Positions 26,515-36,568 of a DNA stretch of 64,000 nucleotides are shown piece after piece. Source of the stretch: Loktanella sp. S4079 (lineage in GTDB: Bacteria > Pseudomonadota > Alphaproteobacteria > Rhodobacterales > Rhodobacteraceae). Each line of letters opens with the position of its first letter. The first letter of the stretch is position 1. The DNA lies in the NCBI RefSeq assembly GCF_000967725.1, contig NZ_JXYE01000002.1, positions 186,001 to 250,000 on the forward strand, in the 5' to 3' direction. The notes under the pieces are model-generated. The model made no database searches, was not told the DNA's origin, and worked only from the letters and a program-made list of their open reading frames with translations. Both the position numbers and the translations under genes were made by a program.

Positions 26515-27330
26515 TTAGGCTGGGCCAGACTGGGACAGTCGCCCACCTTGGCGCACCATTTCTATGCGTGTTGCTTTGCCCGTGCGGTCGTCTGTTTCGA
26601 CGTAAATTCCTGATAATGTTGCTTCTTCGTTGGCTGGGGTAAAGCGTGCTTTGGGCATGCCGGTGATGAAGCGACGCAGGGGTTCGACCTTGTCCATGCC
26701 AATGACCGAATTGTAATCACCGCACATGCCTGCGTCTGTTAGATAGGCCGTGCCACCGGGCAAGATCATGGCATCCCCTGTGGGAACATGGGTGTGCGTT
26801 CCGACCACTATGCTCGCGCGGCCATCGCAAAAATGCCCCATTGCCATTTTCTCTGAAGTTGCCTCGCAATGGACATCAATCAGGCTCGCGTGGACTTGGC
26901 CGCCCATTGGGTATTGCCGCAGTAACCCGTCTAGGGCGGAAAACGGATCGTCAAATGGCCGCTTCATAAAGACCTGTCCCAGCACCTGCGCGACCAGCAC
27001 CTTACGCCCACCGGGCGCATTAAAAATCCGTGCGCCAACACCCGGGGCGGATTTTGAGAAATTCATAGGGCGGATGACGCGTGGCTCGCTCTCGATAAAG
27101 GTGAGCATATCCTTTTGATCAAACGCGTGATCACCAAGGGTCACCACATCAGCGCCAGCATCAAGCAACAGCTTGGCGTGATCGCCCGATAGCCCCATAC
27201 CTGATGTGGAATTTTCGCCATTCACGACAACAAAATCCAGCTTCCATTCCGTGCGCAGGCGCGGAAGCTGATTGATGATTGCGGTGCGGCCTGCACGGCC
27301 CATGACATCGCCAAGAAACATTATTTTCAT
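26515..27330 (-). CDS. TIGR00282/YmdB-family metallophosphoesterase
   Basis: I take ATG 27330 (MKIMFLGDVMGRAGR) as the start, since family members begin there; ATG 27351 is an alternative. The 271-residue enzyme shows the metal motifs FLGDVMGRAGR, VVNGENSTSGMG, LGDHAFDQ, VHCEATSEK and VGTHTHVPTGD. YmdB-type proteins cleave 2',3'-cyclic nucleotides including cAMP and influence RNA decay. It is divergent from the DMT permease. Confidence 0.9.
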   Translation of the reverse strand: MKIMFLGDVMGRAGRTAIINQLPRLRTEWKLDFVVVNGENSTSGMGLSGDHAKLLLDAGADVVTLGDHAFDQKDMLTFIESEPRVIRPMNFSKSAPGVGARIFNAPGGRKVLVAQVLGQVFMKRPFDDPFSALDGLLRQYPMGGQVHASLIDVHCEATSEKMAMGHFCDGRASIVVGTHTHVPTGDAMILPGGTAYLTDAGMCGDYNSVIGMDKVEPLRRFITGMPKARFTPANEEATLSGIYVETDDRTGKATRIEMVRQGGRLSQSGPA

Positions 27331-27366
27331 GGAACTGTTGTTATGCTGCATTTGCGGGTTCTACCA

Positions 27367-27390
27367 GATGATTTTTAGCTAAAAATCATC
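27367..27390. repeat. 24-nt perfect palindrome with AGCT centre
   Basis: GATGATTTTTAG and CTAAAAATCATC are perfectly complementary 12-bp arms. The element lies between the divergent starts of the YmdB-like and DMT genes and shares the TTTAGCTAAA core and exact length with the palindrome at 23796-23819. Confidence 0.6.
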
Positions 27391-27436
27391 GCTGCCCCGT
27401 ATTGCCAATCTGTGATTGGGCTGCCACCACTTGCCC

Positions 27437-28339
27437 ATGGCAAATCAAAATCAATCGCGCCCGATTGTGGGCGTTGGATGGATGGTCGTGACAGGCTTGA
27501 TGTTTGTTGGGGTCACCGCAGTCGTCAAACATGTAGGCAATGGGGTTCCGGCGGCGCAGGCGGCGTTCTTGCGCTATTTGTTGGGTGTTGTTTTTCTGAT
27601 CCCAATGATCAAACCGATCTGGGATGCGCATCTGACCAAGCGGCAGGTCGGGCTCTTTGCTGTGCGCGGGGTGGTACACACGGTCGCAGTGATTTTGTGG
27701 TTCTTCGCAATGGCGCGTATCCCCATCGCCGAAGTCACCGCAATGAATTATCTGTCCCCGATCTACGTTTCGATTGGGGCCGCGTTGTTTTTGGGCGAGA
27801 AACTCCCACCGCGCCGTTTGGCTGCCGTCGGAATTGCGTTGATCGGTGCGCTGATCATTTTGCGCCCCGGTGTCAAAGCCGTTGAGTTGGGGCACCTTGC
27901 AATGCTGGGCACCGCGATTTGTTTTGCCATCGGGTATCTGATTGCGAAACAGCTGTCGGGTGAGGTATCTGCACCAGTCGTCGTGGGGATGTTGTCGGTG
28001 ACGGTGACAATCGGGCTTGCGCCAGCGGCTTTGGCCGTATGGGTCACACCAACGCTACCGCAATTGGGTTGGCTGTTTCTGGTCGCTTGTTTTGCAACGG
28101 CTGGACATTACACCATGACGCTGGCCTTTGCCGCGGCGCCGCTGACCGTAACGCAGCCGGTGACCTTTTTGCAGCTCGTTTGGGCAGTGCTCTTGGGGGC
28201 AGTGGTTTTTGGTGAGGGCGTCGATGCTTGGGTGATTTTCGGCGGCATGGTGATTATGGCGTCTGTCAGCTTTATCACCTGGCGCGAGGCGGTGGCGCGC
28301 CGCGAAATTACTCCGCCAGTCACAGCGACGAAAGTGTGA
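27437..28339 (+). CDS. EamA/DMT-family transporter
   Basis: The ATG at 27437 gives 300 residues with ten hydrophobic helices in two EamA repeats (about 15-145 and 155-285). The FFAMARIPIAEVTAMNYLSPIYV and AAAPLTVTQPVTFLQLVWAVLLG segments are typical of drug/metabolite exporters. The substrate is unknown. Its last codons form one arm of a terminator hairpin. Confidence 0.87.
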   Translation: MANQNQSRPIVGVGWMVVTGLMFVGVTAVVKHVGNGVPAAQAAFLRYLLGVVFLIPMIKPIWDAHLTKRQVGLFAVRGVVHTVAVILWFFAMARIPIAEVTAMNYLSPIYVSIGAALFLGEKLPPRRLAAVGIALIGALIILRPGVKAVELGHLAMLGTAICFAIGYLIAKQLSGEVSAPVVVGMLSVTVTIGLAPAALAVWVTPTLPQLGWLFLVACFATAGHYTMTLAFAAAPLTVTQPVTFLQLVWAVLLGAVVFGEGVDAWVIFGGMVIMASVSFITWREAVARREITPPVTATKV

Positions 28340-28346
28340 CTGGCGG
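28313..28346. terminator. Bidirectional terminator-like hairpin between the DMT gene and choV
   Basis: CCGCCAGTCACA (28313-28324) and TGTGACTGGCGG (28335-28346) form a perfect 12-bp stem with a 10-nt loop. It covers the stop of the DMT gene and ends 9 bp before the choV stop codon on the other strand. Confidence 0.6.
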
Positions 28347-28354
28347 TAGCTTGA

Positions 28355-29374
28355 TTAAGCTTGCGTTGCGTTTGGTGCGAGGCGCGACAAAAGCGAGGCT
28401 TGGGTGACCTGACCAACAGGTGCCCCATCTTGGGTGACTTGCCATGTGGACGTTTCGATCTGCGCAATGATTTCGCTGACCGGAGTTTCAACGTCGATGG
28501 CGGGGCCGTCACACTCACCGTCAGTCATTACATCGCGAGCAGTCAGCACACCTAGCGGGTTCATATGAGCCACAAACTCTGCGACATAGTCGTTTACCGG
28601 GTTGGTAAAGATATCGCGCGGCGTACCGCACTGCACGATCCGGCCGCCTTCCATGATTGCGATACGATTGCCGATCTTGAACGCTTCGTCCAAGTCATGG
28701 CTGACGAAAATAATGGTGCGGTTGCGTTTCGCTTGCAGATCCAAAAGCTCGTCTTGCAGTTTGGTTCTGATCAACGGGTCAAGCGCTGAAAACGGTTCAT
28801 CCATTAGCAAAATCGGCGCATCAGTGGCAAAGGCCCGTGCCAAGCCAACACGCTGCTGCATCCCACCGGATAGCTCGCCAACCAGCGCATCCGCACGGTC
28901 GGCAAGACCGACAAGTTCCAGTTCTTCGATGACGCGGGCGTTGCGGGCGGTTTTGTCCATCCCTGCCAGTTCTAACCCGAGCCCAACATTGTCACGTACA
29001 CTGCGCCACGGCAGTAACCCGAACTGTTGAAAGACCATCGCGACGTCGTGCAAACGCAAATCGCGCAATGTCTTTTTGTCGGCATTGGTTACCGAAGCCA
29101 TTCCGTTTTTCGTCTTGATCCGTACATCCCCGCGCACGACCGGGTTCAATCCATTAACCGACCTGAGTAGCGTCGATTTGCCAGAGCCAGACAGGCCCAT
29201 CAGCACAAGGATTTCACCTTCTTCTACGGTCAATGAACAGTTGTGCACGCCAAGGATTTGATCGGTCGCGGCGCGGATTTCTTCGCGCTCTTGCCCCTTG
29301 TCCATCAATGGCAACGCCGAAAGAGGTTTATTCCCAAAGACGATTGAAACGTTATCAAATTCTACAGCGCTCAT
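28355..29374 (-). CDS. choV: Choline ABC transporter, ATP-binding protein
   Basis: The 339-residue ATPase has Walker A GLSGSGKST, signature LSGGMQQRV and Walker B ILLMDEPFSALDP. An N-terminal extension (NKPLSALPLMDKGQ) and a C-terminal tail with a short regulatory segment (about 270-339) are typical of quaternary-amine transporters (ProV/ChoV). It powers choline uptake with ChoW and ChoX. ATGA overlap with choW gives coupling. Similar proteins import glycine betaine, but the bet context argues for choline. Confidence 0.92.
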   Translation of the reverse strand: MSAVEFDNVSIVFGNKPLSALPLMDKGQEREEIRAATDQILGVHNCSLTVEEGEILVLMGLSGSGKSTLLRSVNGLNPVVRGDVRIKTKNGMASVTNADKKTLRDLRLHDVAMVFQQFGLLPWRSVRDNVGLGLELAGMDKTARNARVIEELELVGLADRADALVGELSGGMQQRVGLARAFATDAPILLMDEPFSALDPLIRTKLQDELLDLQAKRNRTIIFVSHDLDEAFKIGNRIAIMEGGRIVQCGTPRDIFTNPVNDYVAEFVAHMNPLGVLTARDVMTDGECDGPAIDVETPVSEIIAQIETSTWQVTQDGAPVGQVTQASLLSRLAPNATQA

Positions 29375-30204
29375 TTGCTTACTCTCAACATGCGGTCCAA
29401 CATGATCGCAACGGCCACAATGACGAAACCAGATTCAAATCCAAGGCTCGGGTCGTTGCGACCAAGCGCTTGAACGACGGGTTTACCCAATCCGTTTGCG
29501 CCGACATAGGCCGAGATCACGACCATTGATAGCGACAGCATGATGACCTGATTGAGGCCTGCCATGATTTGCGGAAATGCATATGGCAGTTCCACCTTCC
29601 ACAAGCGCTGCGATGGTGTCGCACCAAAAGATTCAGCGGCTTCAAGCAACTGCGTGGGCGTATTCGAAACGCCTAGGTAAGTCAGGCGAATAGGGGCCGG
29701 CAGCACAAAGATCACCGTCGCAAATAGGCCCGGCACCATCCCAAGTCCGAAAAATACGATGGCCGGGATCAGATATACAAATGCGGGCAATGTCTGCATC
29801 AGGTCCAGGATCGGGCTAAATGTTTGATATAGCTTTGGCCGATGCGCAAAGAAAATGCCCAATGGCACGCCCAAGCCCATACACACTACGCAAGACGACA
29901 ACACCAGCGCGAGGCTGTCAGTGGTTTCTTCCCAATAGCCTTGGTTGACGACGAAAAGCAGGCACAAAAACACAAGTACGCAAATCTTCCACGAACGCTG
30001 AAGCACCCATGTCAGCGCGATAAACAAGGCGATGATCACGAACATCGGCGGTGTTTGTAGGCACCAGACAATCCCGTCGATCATCCAGTCTAACCCGTCG
30101 CTGAGTGTATCAAAGAATGCGCGCCCGTAGGTCTTGAGCCAATCCACGATCGTCTCAGCCCAGTCTCCGACTGGTATTTTATGTTCTGTGAGCCAGTCCA
30201 TCAT
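29371..30204 (-). CDS. choW: Choline ABC transporter, permease
   Basis: The 277-residue protein has six or so helices and the BPD_transp_1 EAA loop (EAAESFGATPSQRLWKVELP, about residues 183-202). It resembles ProW/ChoW of the quaternary-amine uptake family. It forms the membrane channel with ChoV. A terminator-like hairpin lies between choX and this gene. Confidence 0.92.
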   Translation of the reverse strand: MMDWLTEHKIPVGDWAETIVDWLKTYGRAFFDTLSDGLDWMIDGIVWCLQTPPMFVIIALFIALTWVLQRSWKICVLVFLCLLFVVNQGYWEETTDSLALVLSSCVVCMGLGVPLGIFFAHRPKLYQTFSPILDLMQTLPAFVYLIPAIVFFGLGMVPGLFATVIFVLPAPIRLTYLGVSNTPTQLLEAAESFGATPSQRLWKVELPYAFPQIMAGLNQVIMLSLSMVVISAYVGANGLGKPVVQALGRNDPSLGFESGFVIVAVAIMLDRMLRVSK

Positions 30205-30222
30205 TGTCCCTTTGCCGTCATG

Positions 30223-30249
30223 AAAAGGGGGCCACAGTTCGCGACCCCC
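30223..30249 (-). terminator. Attenuator-like hairpin between choX and choW
   Basis: On the minus strand GGGGGTC (30243-30249) pairs with GGCCCCC (30227-30233), followed by TTTT. Such intercistronic hairpins lower expression of a permease relative to its binding protein. Confidence 0.65.
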
Positions 30250-30259
30250 TGATCTGTTC

Positions 30260-31183
30260 TTATTCAGCCAGTGCAGCTGTTACTGCGGCAACTGCGTCGC
30301 CACCGTCTTTGGTGGTTACGCCGTCCAACCATGGTGTCCATGTGTCGGCGTTACCAGCCAGCCACGCTTTGGCTGCATCTTCTGGGTCAACGTTGTCGTT
30401 CAGGATCGCGCCCATGATTTCGTTTTCCATAGCGAGTGTGAAAACGAGGTTTTCCAGCAGCTTACCTGTGTTTGGACACTCTGTGACGTAGCCAGCACGT
30501 GTGTTGGTCGCTACGATTGCACCGCCAAGGTCGGGGCCAAAGTAATCATCGCCACCAGGCAGGTAAGTCATTTCATAGTTGGCGTTCATTGGGTGTGGTT
30601 CCCAGCCCAAGAATACAACAGGCTCGTCGCGGTCGTTTGCGCGCTCAACCTGTGCCAACATGCCTTGCTCAGAGCTTTCGACAACTTCGAAACCTTCAAG
30701 GCCAAATGCGTTCGCGTCGATCATGTCCATGATCAGACGGTTACCGTCGTTACCGGCTTCGATGCCGTAGATGTTGCCGTCCAGCGCGTCTTTGGCTTGG
30801 GCGATAGATGCGAAATCAGTGATGCCAGCCGCAACACCAGCTGCGTTTGTCGCCAGCGTGTATTTCGCGCCTTCAAGGTTTGTGCGCACTGTGTCGACTG
30901 TACCAGCTTCGCGGTATGTCGCGATGTCGCCTTCCATTGTTGGCATCCAGTTGCCCAAGAACACATCGATGTCGCCTCCGGCCATTGACGCGTAAGTGAC
31001 AGGAACAGACAGGATGTCTGTTGTTGTCTCATAGCCCAATGCTTCGAGAACGATAGAGGTCGCAGCAGTCGTTGCTGTGATATCGGTCCAACCGACGTCG
31101 GAGAAACGCACAGTGTCGCAATCCGCCAGTGCAGGGGCCGCGGCGCAAATCGCCAGTACGGACAAAGTGGATTTGAGTTTCAT
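30260..31183 (-). CDS. choX: Choline-binding periplasmic protein
   Basis: ATG 31183 (with a GGGAGCT ribosome site) gives 307 residues. A signal peptide ends at PALA-D (about residue 20). The mature OpuAC-type protein matches ChoX: WTDITATTAAT near the start, GNWMPTMEGD and LGWEPHPMN hold the tryptophans of the aromatic box for the quaternary ammonium. It delivers choline to ChoW/ChoV. It is the first gene of the minus-strand choXWV operon. Confidence 0.92.
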   Translation of the reverse strand: MKLKSTLSVLAICAAAPALADCDTVRFSDVGWTDITATTAATSIVLEALGYETTTDILSVPVTYASMAGGDIDVFLGNWMPTMEGDIATYREAGTVDTVRTNLEGAKYTLATNAAGVAAGITDFASIAQAKDALDGNIYGIEAGNDGNRLIMDMIDANAFGLEGFEVVESSEQGMLAQVERANDRDEPVVFLGWEPHPMNANYEMTYLPGGDDYFGPDLGGAIVATNTRAGYVTECPNTGKLLENLVFTLAMENEIMGAILNDNVDPEDAAKAWLAGNADTWTPWLDGVTTKDGGDAVAAVTAALAE

Positions 31184-31212
31184 TTCATAGCTCCCAGTTT
31201 TGGATCTTTTTC

Positions 31213-31232
31213 TTGATTGACGAGTCAATAAA
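31213..31232. promoter_or_regulatory. betI-box: Candidate BetI operator
   Basis: TTGATTGAC (31213-31221) and GTCAATAAA (31224-31232) form a dyad with 8 of 9 paired positions in the 91-bp gap between choX and betI. BetI binds TTGATTG/TCAATCAA-like dyads in other bacteria, and release by choline would derepress both operons. Confidence 0.65.
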
Positions 31233-31274
31233 GAACAATCTAGTCTGCTTTGGCAACCTCACAGTGAGAATTAG

Positions 31275-31856
31275 ATGCCAAAGCTTGGGATGGAACCTAT
31301 CCGGCGCGCGGCGCTGGTGAAAGCAACGATTGATGAAATCGGTGCTGCGGGCACATTAGATGTGACAGTTAGCCGTATCGCTAAGCGTGCGGGCATGTCG
31401 TCTGCTTTGGCGCATCACTATTTTGGTGGCAAGGATCAGATATTCTTGGCGGCAATGCGCCATATCTTAACACTTTACGGCGCAGAGGTGCGTGGTGCAC
31501 TTGCGATGGCGGACGGTCATAAGTCGCGATTGCAGGCAATTATCCGCGCAGGCTTTACCACGTCGAACTTTCGACGTGAGGTGATTGCGGCGTGGTTGAA
31601 CTTTTACGTATTGGCCCAATCCAGCGATGCGGCGCGGCGCTTGCTCACAATTTACCATAAGCGCCTACATAGTAACCTCGTTCACGATTTGCGTCCGTTG
31701 GTCGGCGATGCCGCTGACGGTGCGGCGCAACGAATCGCCGGTTTGATCGATGGGCTCTATCTGCATCGTGGGCTGAACCAAAGCGGGGGTGACGGCACCT
31801 CTGCAACCGAACATGTTTTCGCGCTGCTTGACGCCGAACTAGAGGGGCATACATGA
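31275..31856 (+). CDS. betI: TetR-family repressor BetI
   Basis: The 193-residue protein has a TetR HTH (about residues 10-57: IGAAGTLDVTVSRIAKRAGMSSALAHHYFGGKDQIF is split here into DVTVSRIAKRAGMSS and ALAHHYFGGKDQ) and a BetI-type C-terminal domain. It represses bet and probably cho genes until choline is present. It starts the + strand bet operon, and its stop overlaps betC by 4 nt. Confidence 0.92.
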   Translation: MPKLGMEPIRRAALVKATIDEIGAAGTLDVTVSRIAKRAGMSSALAHHYFGGKDQIFLAAMRHILTLYGAEVRGALAMADGHKSRLQAIIRAGFTTSNFRREVIAAWLNFYVLAQSSDAARRLLTIYHKRLHSNLVHDLRPLVGDAADGAAQRIAGLIDGLYLHRGLNQSGGDGTSATEHVFALLDAELEGHT

Positions 31857-33361
31857 GCAAACCCAATATTTTGATCCTTATGGTCGACCAGTTGAACGGC
31901 ATACTGTTTCAGGATGGTCCGGCAGACTGGCTACACGCCCCCAATCTCAAGGCTTTGGCGGCGCGCTCAACGCGCTTTAAGAATAGCTACACCGGGTCGC
32001 CCCTTTGTGCGCCGGCGCGTGCTGCGTTTATGTCTGGGCAATTGCCCAGCCGAAATGGTGTCTATGACAACGCAGCAGAATTTACGTCAAGCATTCCAAC
32101 CTATGCGCACCACTTGCGTCGGGCGGGCTATCAAACCTGTCTTTCGGGCAAGATGCACTTTGTTGGCCCCGACCAGCTCCACGGCTTCGAAGAGCGCCTG
32201 ACAACCGACATCTATCCGGCTGATTTCGGCTGGACGCCTGATTACCGCAAACCCGGTGAACGCATTGACTGGTGGTATCACAACATGGGGTCAGTCACCG
32301 GTGCGGGTGTTGCTGAAATCAGCAACCAGATGGAATATGATGACGAGGTTGCCTACAACGCCACCCGCAAGCTCTATGACTTGTCACGCGGGCATGATGC
32401 GCGCCCTTGGTGTCTGACGGTTAGCTTTACGCATCCACATGATCCTTATGTCGCGCGTAAAAAATACTGGGATCTCTATAACGACTGCGAACACCTTGAT
32501 CCGGTCGTGCCCGAAATCCCGTATGATGACCTCGATCCGCATTCACAACGGCTCTATGATGCGATGGATGCTAAGAATTTTGAGATCACGCCAGAACACA
32601 TTCGGCGTGCGCGTCAGGCTTACTTTGCGAACATCAGCTATCTCGACGATAAGATCGGGGAAATCCTGCAAACGCTCACGGATACGCGCCAAGAAGCGAC
32701 GATCATGTTTGTCTCGGATCACGGCGATATGCTGGGTGAACGCGGCATGTGGTTCAAGATGTCGTTCTTTGACGGCTCTGCCCGTGTTCCACTGATGATC
32801 GCCAGCCCAGATATGCAGCCGGGATTGGTCGAAACCCCTGTCAGCACCATTGACGTGACCCCAACACTTTGTGAGCTAGCGGGCGTTGATATGTCCGAAG
32901 TCATGCCGTGGACCTCAGGTGAAAGCCTCGTGCATTTGGGGCAGGGGGGCGAACGCGATACACCTGTTGCTATCGAATACGCCGCCGAAGGATCATACGC
33001 GCCGCTCGTTTCACTGCGCTATGGCAAGTGGAAATATAATCGCTGTGCGCTCGACCCTGATCAGCTCTTTGATATGGATGCCGACCCGCACGAGCTAACC
33101 AACCTTGCTGATACCCCCGCACACCAAGGCACACTTACTCAACTGCGCGCCAAATCCGAAGCACGTTGGGATTTGGCTAAATTCGACGCCGATGTGCGCC
33201 ACTCCCAAGCCTGCCGCTGGGTCGTTTACGAGGCCCTGCGCGAAGGCGGCTATTATCCATGGGACTACCAGCCGCTGCAAAAAGCATCCGAGCGCTACAT
33301 GCGTAACCACATGGATCTAAATGTTCTTGAGGAAAACCAACGCTTCCCGCGTGGTGAATAA
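31853..33361 (+). CDS. betC: Choline-sulfatase
   Basis: The 502-residue arylsulfatase-type enzyme hydrolyses choline-O-sulfate to choline and sulfate. C52-A-P-A-R56 (SPLCAPARAAFM) is the cysteine-type formylglycine motif, modified after translation. N-terminal DQ metal ligands (LMVDQLNG) and FVSDHGDMLGE later complete the metal site. The C-terminal extension WVVYEALREGGYYPWDYQP is typical of BetC. It lets the cell use a compatible solute as carbon and sulfur source. Confidence 0.95.
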   Translation: MSKPNILILMVDQLNGILFQDGPADWLHAPNLKALAARSTRFKNSYTGSPLCAPARAAFMSGQLPSRNGVYDNAAEFTSSIPTYAHHLRRAGYQTCLSGKMHFVGPDQLHGFEERLTTDIYPADFGWTPDYRKPGERIDWWYHNMGSVTGAGVAEISNQMEYDDEVAYNATRKLYDLSRGHDARPWCLTVSFTHPHDPYVARKKYWDLYNDCEHLDPVVPEIPYDDLDPHSQRLYDAMDAKNFEITPEHIRRARQAYFANISYLDDKIGEILQTLTDTRQEATIMFVSDHGDMLGERGMWFKMSFFDGSARVPLMIASPDMQPGLVETPVSTIDVTPTLCELAGVDMSEVMPWTSGESLVHLGQGGERDTPVAIEYAAEGSYAPLVSLRYGKWKYNRCALDPDQLFDMDADPHELTNLADTPAHQGTLTQLRAKSEARWDLAKFDADVRHSQACRWVVYEALREGGYYPWDYQPLQKASERYMRNHMDLNVLEENQRFPRGE

Positions 33362-33403
33362 TCCCTCGCTTTGTTTGAAATACTCCCGCCGGAGGCACCT
33401 GCC

Positions 33404-34855
33404 ATGACCACACAACCCACCGCCAGCCATTTTGTCGATGGCGCCTATATCGAAGACACCACAGGCGAAAAGATCGATGTGATCTATCCCGCTACGGGCA
33501 AGAAGATTGCAACGCTCTATGCCGCAACGCCCGCCATCGTGGAAAAGGCCTTGGCATCTGCGAAACGCGCCCAAAAAGAATGGGCGGGCTGGACGGCGAC
33601 TGAACGTGGCCGCGTTTTGCGCAAGGCTGCTGACATCATGCGCGAGCGCAACCATGAACTTTCAGTGCTCGAAACCTATGACACAGGTAAACCCTATCAA
33701 GAAACATCCGTCGCCGACGCCACATCAGGTGCCGACGCGCTAGAGTATTTCGGTGGTCTGGCGGCCAGCATCACAGGCGAGCATATTCAGATGGGCGAGG
33801 ATTTCGTCTATACCCGTCGTGAACCTTTGGGTGTTTGCGTTGGGATCGGTGCGTGGAACTACCCCACACAAATCGCCTGTTGGAAGGCCGCACCTGCGCT
33901 GGCATGCGGCAATGCGATGGTATTCAAACCCTCAGAGATGACCCCGCTTTGCGCGTTGAAAGTCGCGGAAATTCTGGTCGAGGCAGGTGCGCCTGCTGGC
34001 GTCTTCAACGTGATCCAAGGTTACGGCGCAGTGGGCGCTTCGCTTATCAGCGATCCGCGCGTTGATAAGGTATCTCTGACTGGTTCAGTTCCTACAGGAC
34101 GCAAGGTTTACGCCGCCGCTGCCGAGGGCATGCGCCACGTGACGATGGAATTGGGCGGCAAATCTCCGTTGGTTATCTTTGATGATGCCGATCTGGAAAA
34201 GGCGGTGTCAGGGGCGATCCTTGGAAATTTCTATTCCACAGGTCAGGTCTGTTCCAACGGGACGCGCGTGTTCGTGCAAAAAGGTATCAAGGATGCGTTT
34301 TTGAAACGCCTGACCGAACGGCTTGCGGGGATTAGAATCGGCGACCCCCAAGACCCAGAGGTGAACTTTGGCCCCATGGTGTCAGAGCGCCAGCGTGATA
34401 TCGTCGAAGGTTACATCGCCAAAGGTATCGACGAAGGTGCCACACTGGTAACCGGTGGCAAACGCGTTGAGGGTGACGGCTATTTCATCGAGGCAACCGT
34501 CTTTGCTGATGTGACCGACAATATGACAATCGCTCGCGAAGAGATTTTCGGCCCGGTCATGGCCGTGCTTGATTTTGATGACGAGGCAGAAGTGCTGGCC
34601 CGCGCCAACGACACCGAATTCGGTCTGGCTGCTGGTGTGTTCACCGCCGATCTGACACGTGCGCACCGCATGGCTGCCGGGTTCGAGGCAGGCACATGCT
34701 ACATCAACACCTATAACCTTGCCCCGGTCGAAGCACCGTTTGGCGGCTCTAAAATGTCGGGCGTAGGGCGCGAAAACTCAAAAGCTGCGATTGAACATTA
34801 TAGCCAAATCAAGGGCGTTTACGTGGCCATGGGCGAAGTCGAGGCACCGTTCTAA
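33404..34855 (+). CDS. betB: Betaine aldehyde dehydrogenase
   Basis: ATG 33404 follows a GGAGG site and gives 483 residues. Catalytic E249 (MELGGKSP) and C283 (GQVCSNGT) and the NAD-binding WNYP motif (151-154) are present. It oxidises betaine aldehyde to glycine betaine with NAD(P)+. Length and motifs match BetB. It is joined to betA by a TAATG overlap. Confidence 0.96.
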   Translation: MTTQPTASHFVDGAYIEDTTGEKIDVIYPATGKKIATLYAATPAIVEKALASAKRAQKEWAGWTATERGRVLRKAADIMRERNHELSVLETYDTGKPYQETSVADATSGADALEYFGGLAASITGEHIQMGEDFVYTRREPLGVCVGIGAWNYPTQIACWKAAPALACGNAMVFKPSEMTPLCALKVAEILVEAGAPAGVFNVIQGYGAVGASLISDPRVDKVSLTGSVPTGRKVYAAAAEGMRHVTMELGGKSPLVIFDDADLEKAVSGAILGNFYSTGQVCSNGTRVFVQKGIKDAFLKRLTERLAGIRIGDPQDPEVNFGPMVSERQRDIVEGYIAKGIDEGATLVTGGKRVEGDGYFIEATVFADVTDNMTIAREEIFGPVMAVLDFDDEAEVLARANDTEFGLAAGVFTADLTRAHRMAAGFEAGTCYINTYNLAPVEAPFGGSKMSGVGRENSKAAIEHYSQIKGVYVAMGEVEAPF

Positions 34856-36513
34856 TGCAAGCAGATTATGTAATCGTTGGGGCCGGTTCGGCTGGATGTG
34901 CAATGGCCTATCGTCTGGCCGAGGCGGGCAAACAGGTGCTGGTCATCGAACACGGCGGGTCGGATCGCGGGCCGTTTATTCAGATGCCTGCCGCGCTTTC
35001 CTATCCGATGAATATGAAAATGTACGATTGGGGGCTGAAAACCGAACCTGAACCACATTTGGGTGGTCGTGTTCTGGTGACGCCGCGTGGCAAGGTGATC
35101 GGTGGATCGTCTTCGATCAACGGGATGATCTATGTACGCGGTCACGCGCGCGACTTTGACCACTGGGCCGAGAGCGGCGCGCAGGGTTGGTCGTATGCCG
35201 ATGTACTGCCCTATTTCAAACGAATGGAGCATTGGCACGATGGTGGTCATGGTGGTGATCCTGCATGGCGCGGCAACGATGGCCCGCTTCACGTTACACG
35301 TGGGCCACGCAAAAACCCGCTGACCCGCGCGTTTGTCAAAGCGGGCGAGCAGGCGGGTTACCCTGTCACTGGCGACTATAACGGTCAGCAACAAGAGGGC
35401 TTTGGCCCCTTTGACGCGACCATCTATAAAGGGCACCGTTGGTCCGCCGCGAGCGCATATTTGCGCCCCGCGCTAAAGCGCCCCAACTGCAATATCACCC
35501 GTGCCTTTGCCCGGCGTATCGTCATCGAAAACGGACGCGCGATCGGTGTTGAAATTAGTCGCGGCAGTAAGATCGAAGTGATCAAGGCAAATGTCGAAGT
35601 CATCGTGGCCGCCTCTTCTCTGAATTCGCCAAAGCTGTTGATGCTGTCGGGCATTGGCCCGGCTGATCACCTGGCTGAACATGGTATCGAAGTCGTCGCA
35701 GATCGCCCCGGTGTGGGGCAAAACTTGCAAGACCACCTTGAACTTTACATCCAACAAGCCGCGACCAAACCTGTCACGCTGTTTTCCTATTGGAACTTAC
35801 GCGGCAAGGCCAAGATCGGGCTGGAATGGTTGCTTTGGAAAACCGGTCTGGGATCATCCAACCAGTTTGAAAGCGCTGGGTTTATTCGCTCTGACAAGGG
35901 CGTTGATTACCCTGATATCCAGTTCCACTTCTTGCCGATTGCTGTCAGTTACGATGGTAAAGTCGCACCAGAAGGGCACGGATTTCAGGCGCATGTTGGC
36001 CCGATGCGATCAAAATCACGTGGGCAGGTCACGCTGCGCTCTAGCGATCCGAACGATAATCCGAAGATTGAGTTCAACTATATGTCCGACCCTTCCGATT
36101 GGGAAGATTTCCGCAAGTGCATCCGCCTGACCCGCGAAATTTTCGGTCAGGCCGCATTCGACGAATATCGCGGTCATGAAATCCAGCCGGGTGAAGCCGC
36201 GCAGTCTGACGAAGAACTGGACAACTTTATCCGTGAACACGCCGAGAGCGCCTATCACCCATGCGGGACATGCAAAATGGGCGCGGTCGATGATCCAATG
36301 GCTGTCGTTGATCCAGAGGCCCGCGTGATCGGGGTCGAAGGTCTGCGGCTTGCTGATAGCTCGATCTTCCCGCGGATTACCAACGGCAATCTAAACGCTC
36401 CGTCGATCATGGTCGGCGAAAAAGTGTCGGATCACATTCTGCAACGCAATCCGTTGCCGCCCGTGAATGATGAGCCGTGGATCAACCCAAACTGGGAAAC
36501 GTCACAGCGTTAA
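34855..36513 (+). CDS. betA: Choline dehydrogenase
   Basis: The 552-residue GMC oxidoreductase has the FAD motif [18 protein letters not shown] (about residues 8-25), the family signature [20 protein letters not shown] split as GGSSSINGM and YVRGHA near 83-100, and H468 ([11 protein letters not shown]) as catalytic histidine. It oxidises choline to betaine aldehyde at the membrane. It is the last gene of betICBA. Confidence 0.96.
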   Translation: MQADYVIVGAGSAGCAMAYRLAEAGKQVLVIEHGGSDRGPFIQMPAALSYPMNMKMYDWGLKTEPEPHLGGRVLVTPRGKVIGGSSSINGMIYVRGHARDFDHWAESGAQGWSYADVLPYFKRMEHWHDGGHGGDPAWRGNDGPLHVTRGPRKNPLTRAFVKAGEQAGYPVTGDYNGQQQEGFGPFDATIYKGHRWSAASAYLRPALKRPNCNITRAFARRIVIENGRAIGVEISRGSKIEVIKANVEVIVAASSLNSPKLLMLSGIGPADHLAEHGIEVVADRPGVGQNLQDHLELYIQQAATKPVTLFSYWNLRGKAKIGLEWLLWKTGLGSSNQFESAGFIRSDKGVDYPDIQFHFLPIAVSYDGKVAPEGHGFQAHVGPMRSKSRGQVTLRSSDPNDNPKIEFNYMSDPSDWEDFRKCIRLTREIFGQAAFDEYRGHEIQPGEAAQSDEELDNFIREHAESAYHPCGTCKMGAVDDPMAVVDPEARVIGVEGLRLADSSIFPRITNGNLNAPSIMVGEKVSDHILQRNPLPPVNDEPWINPNWETSQR

Positions 36514-36568
36514 CCTTTATTAACATCGTCCCTTGATTGGGGGCGATGTTAACAATTACTTAGCCGGC

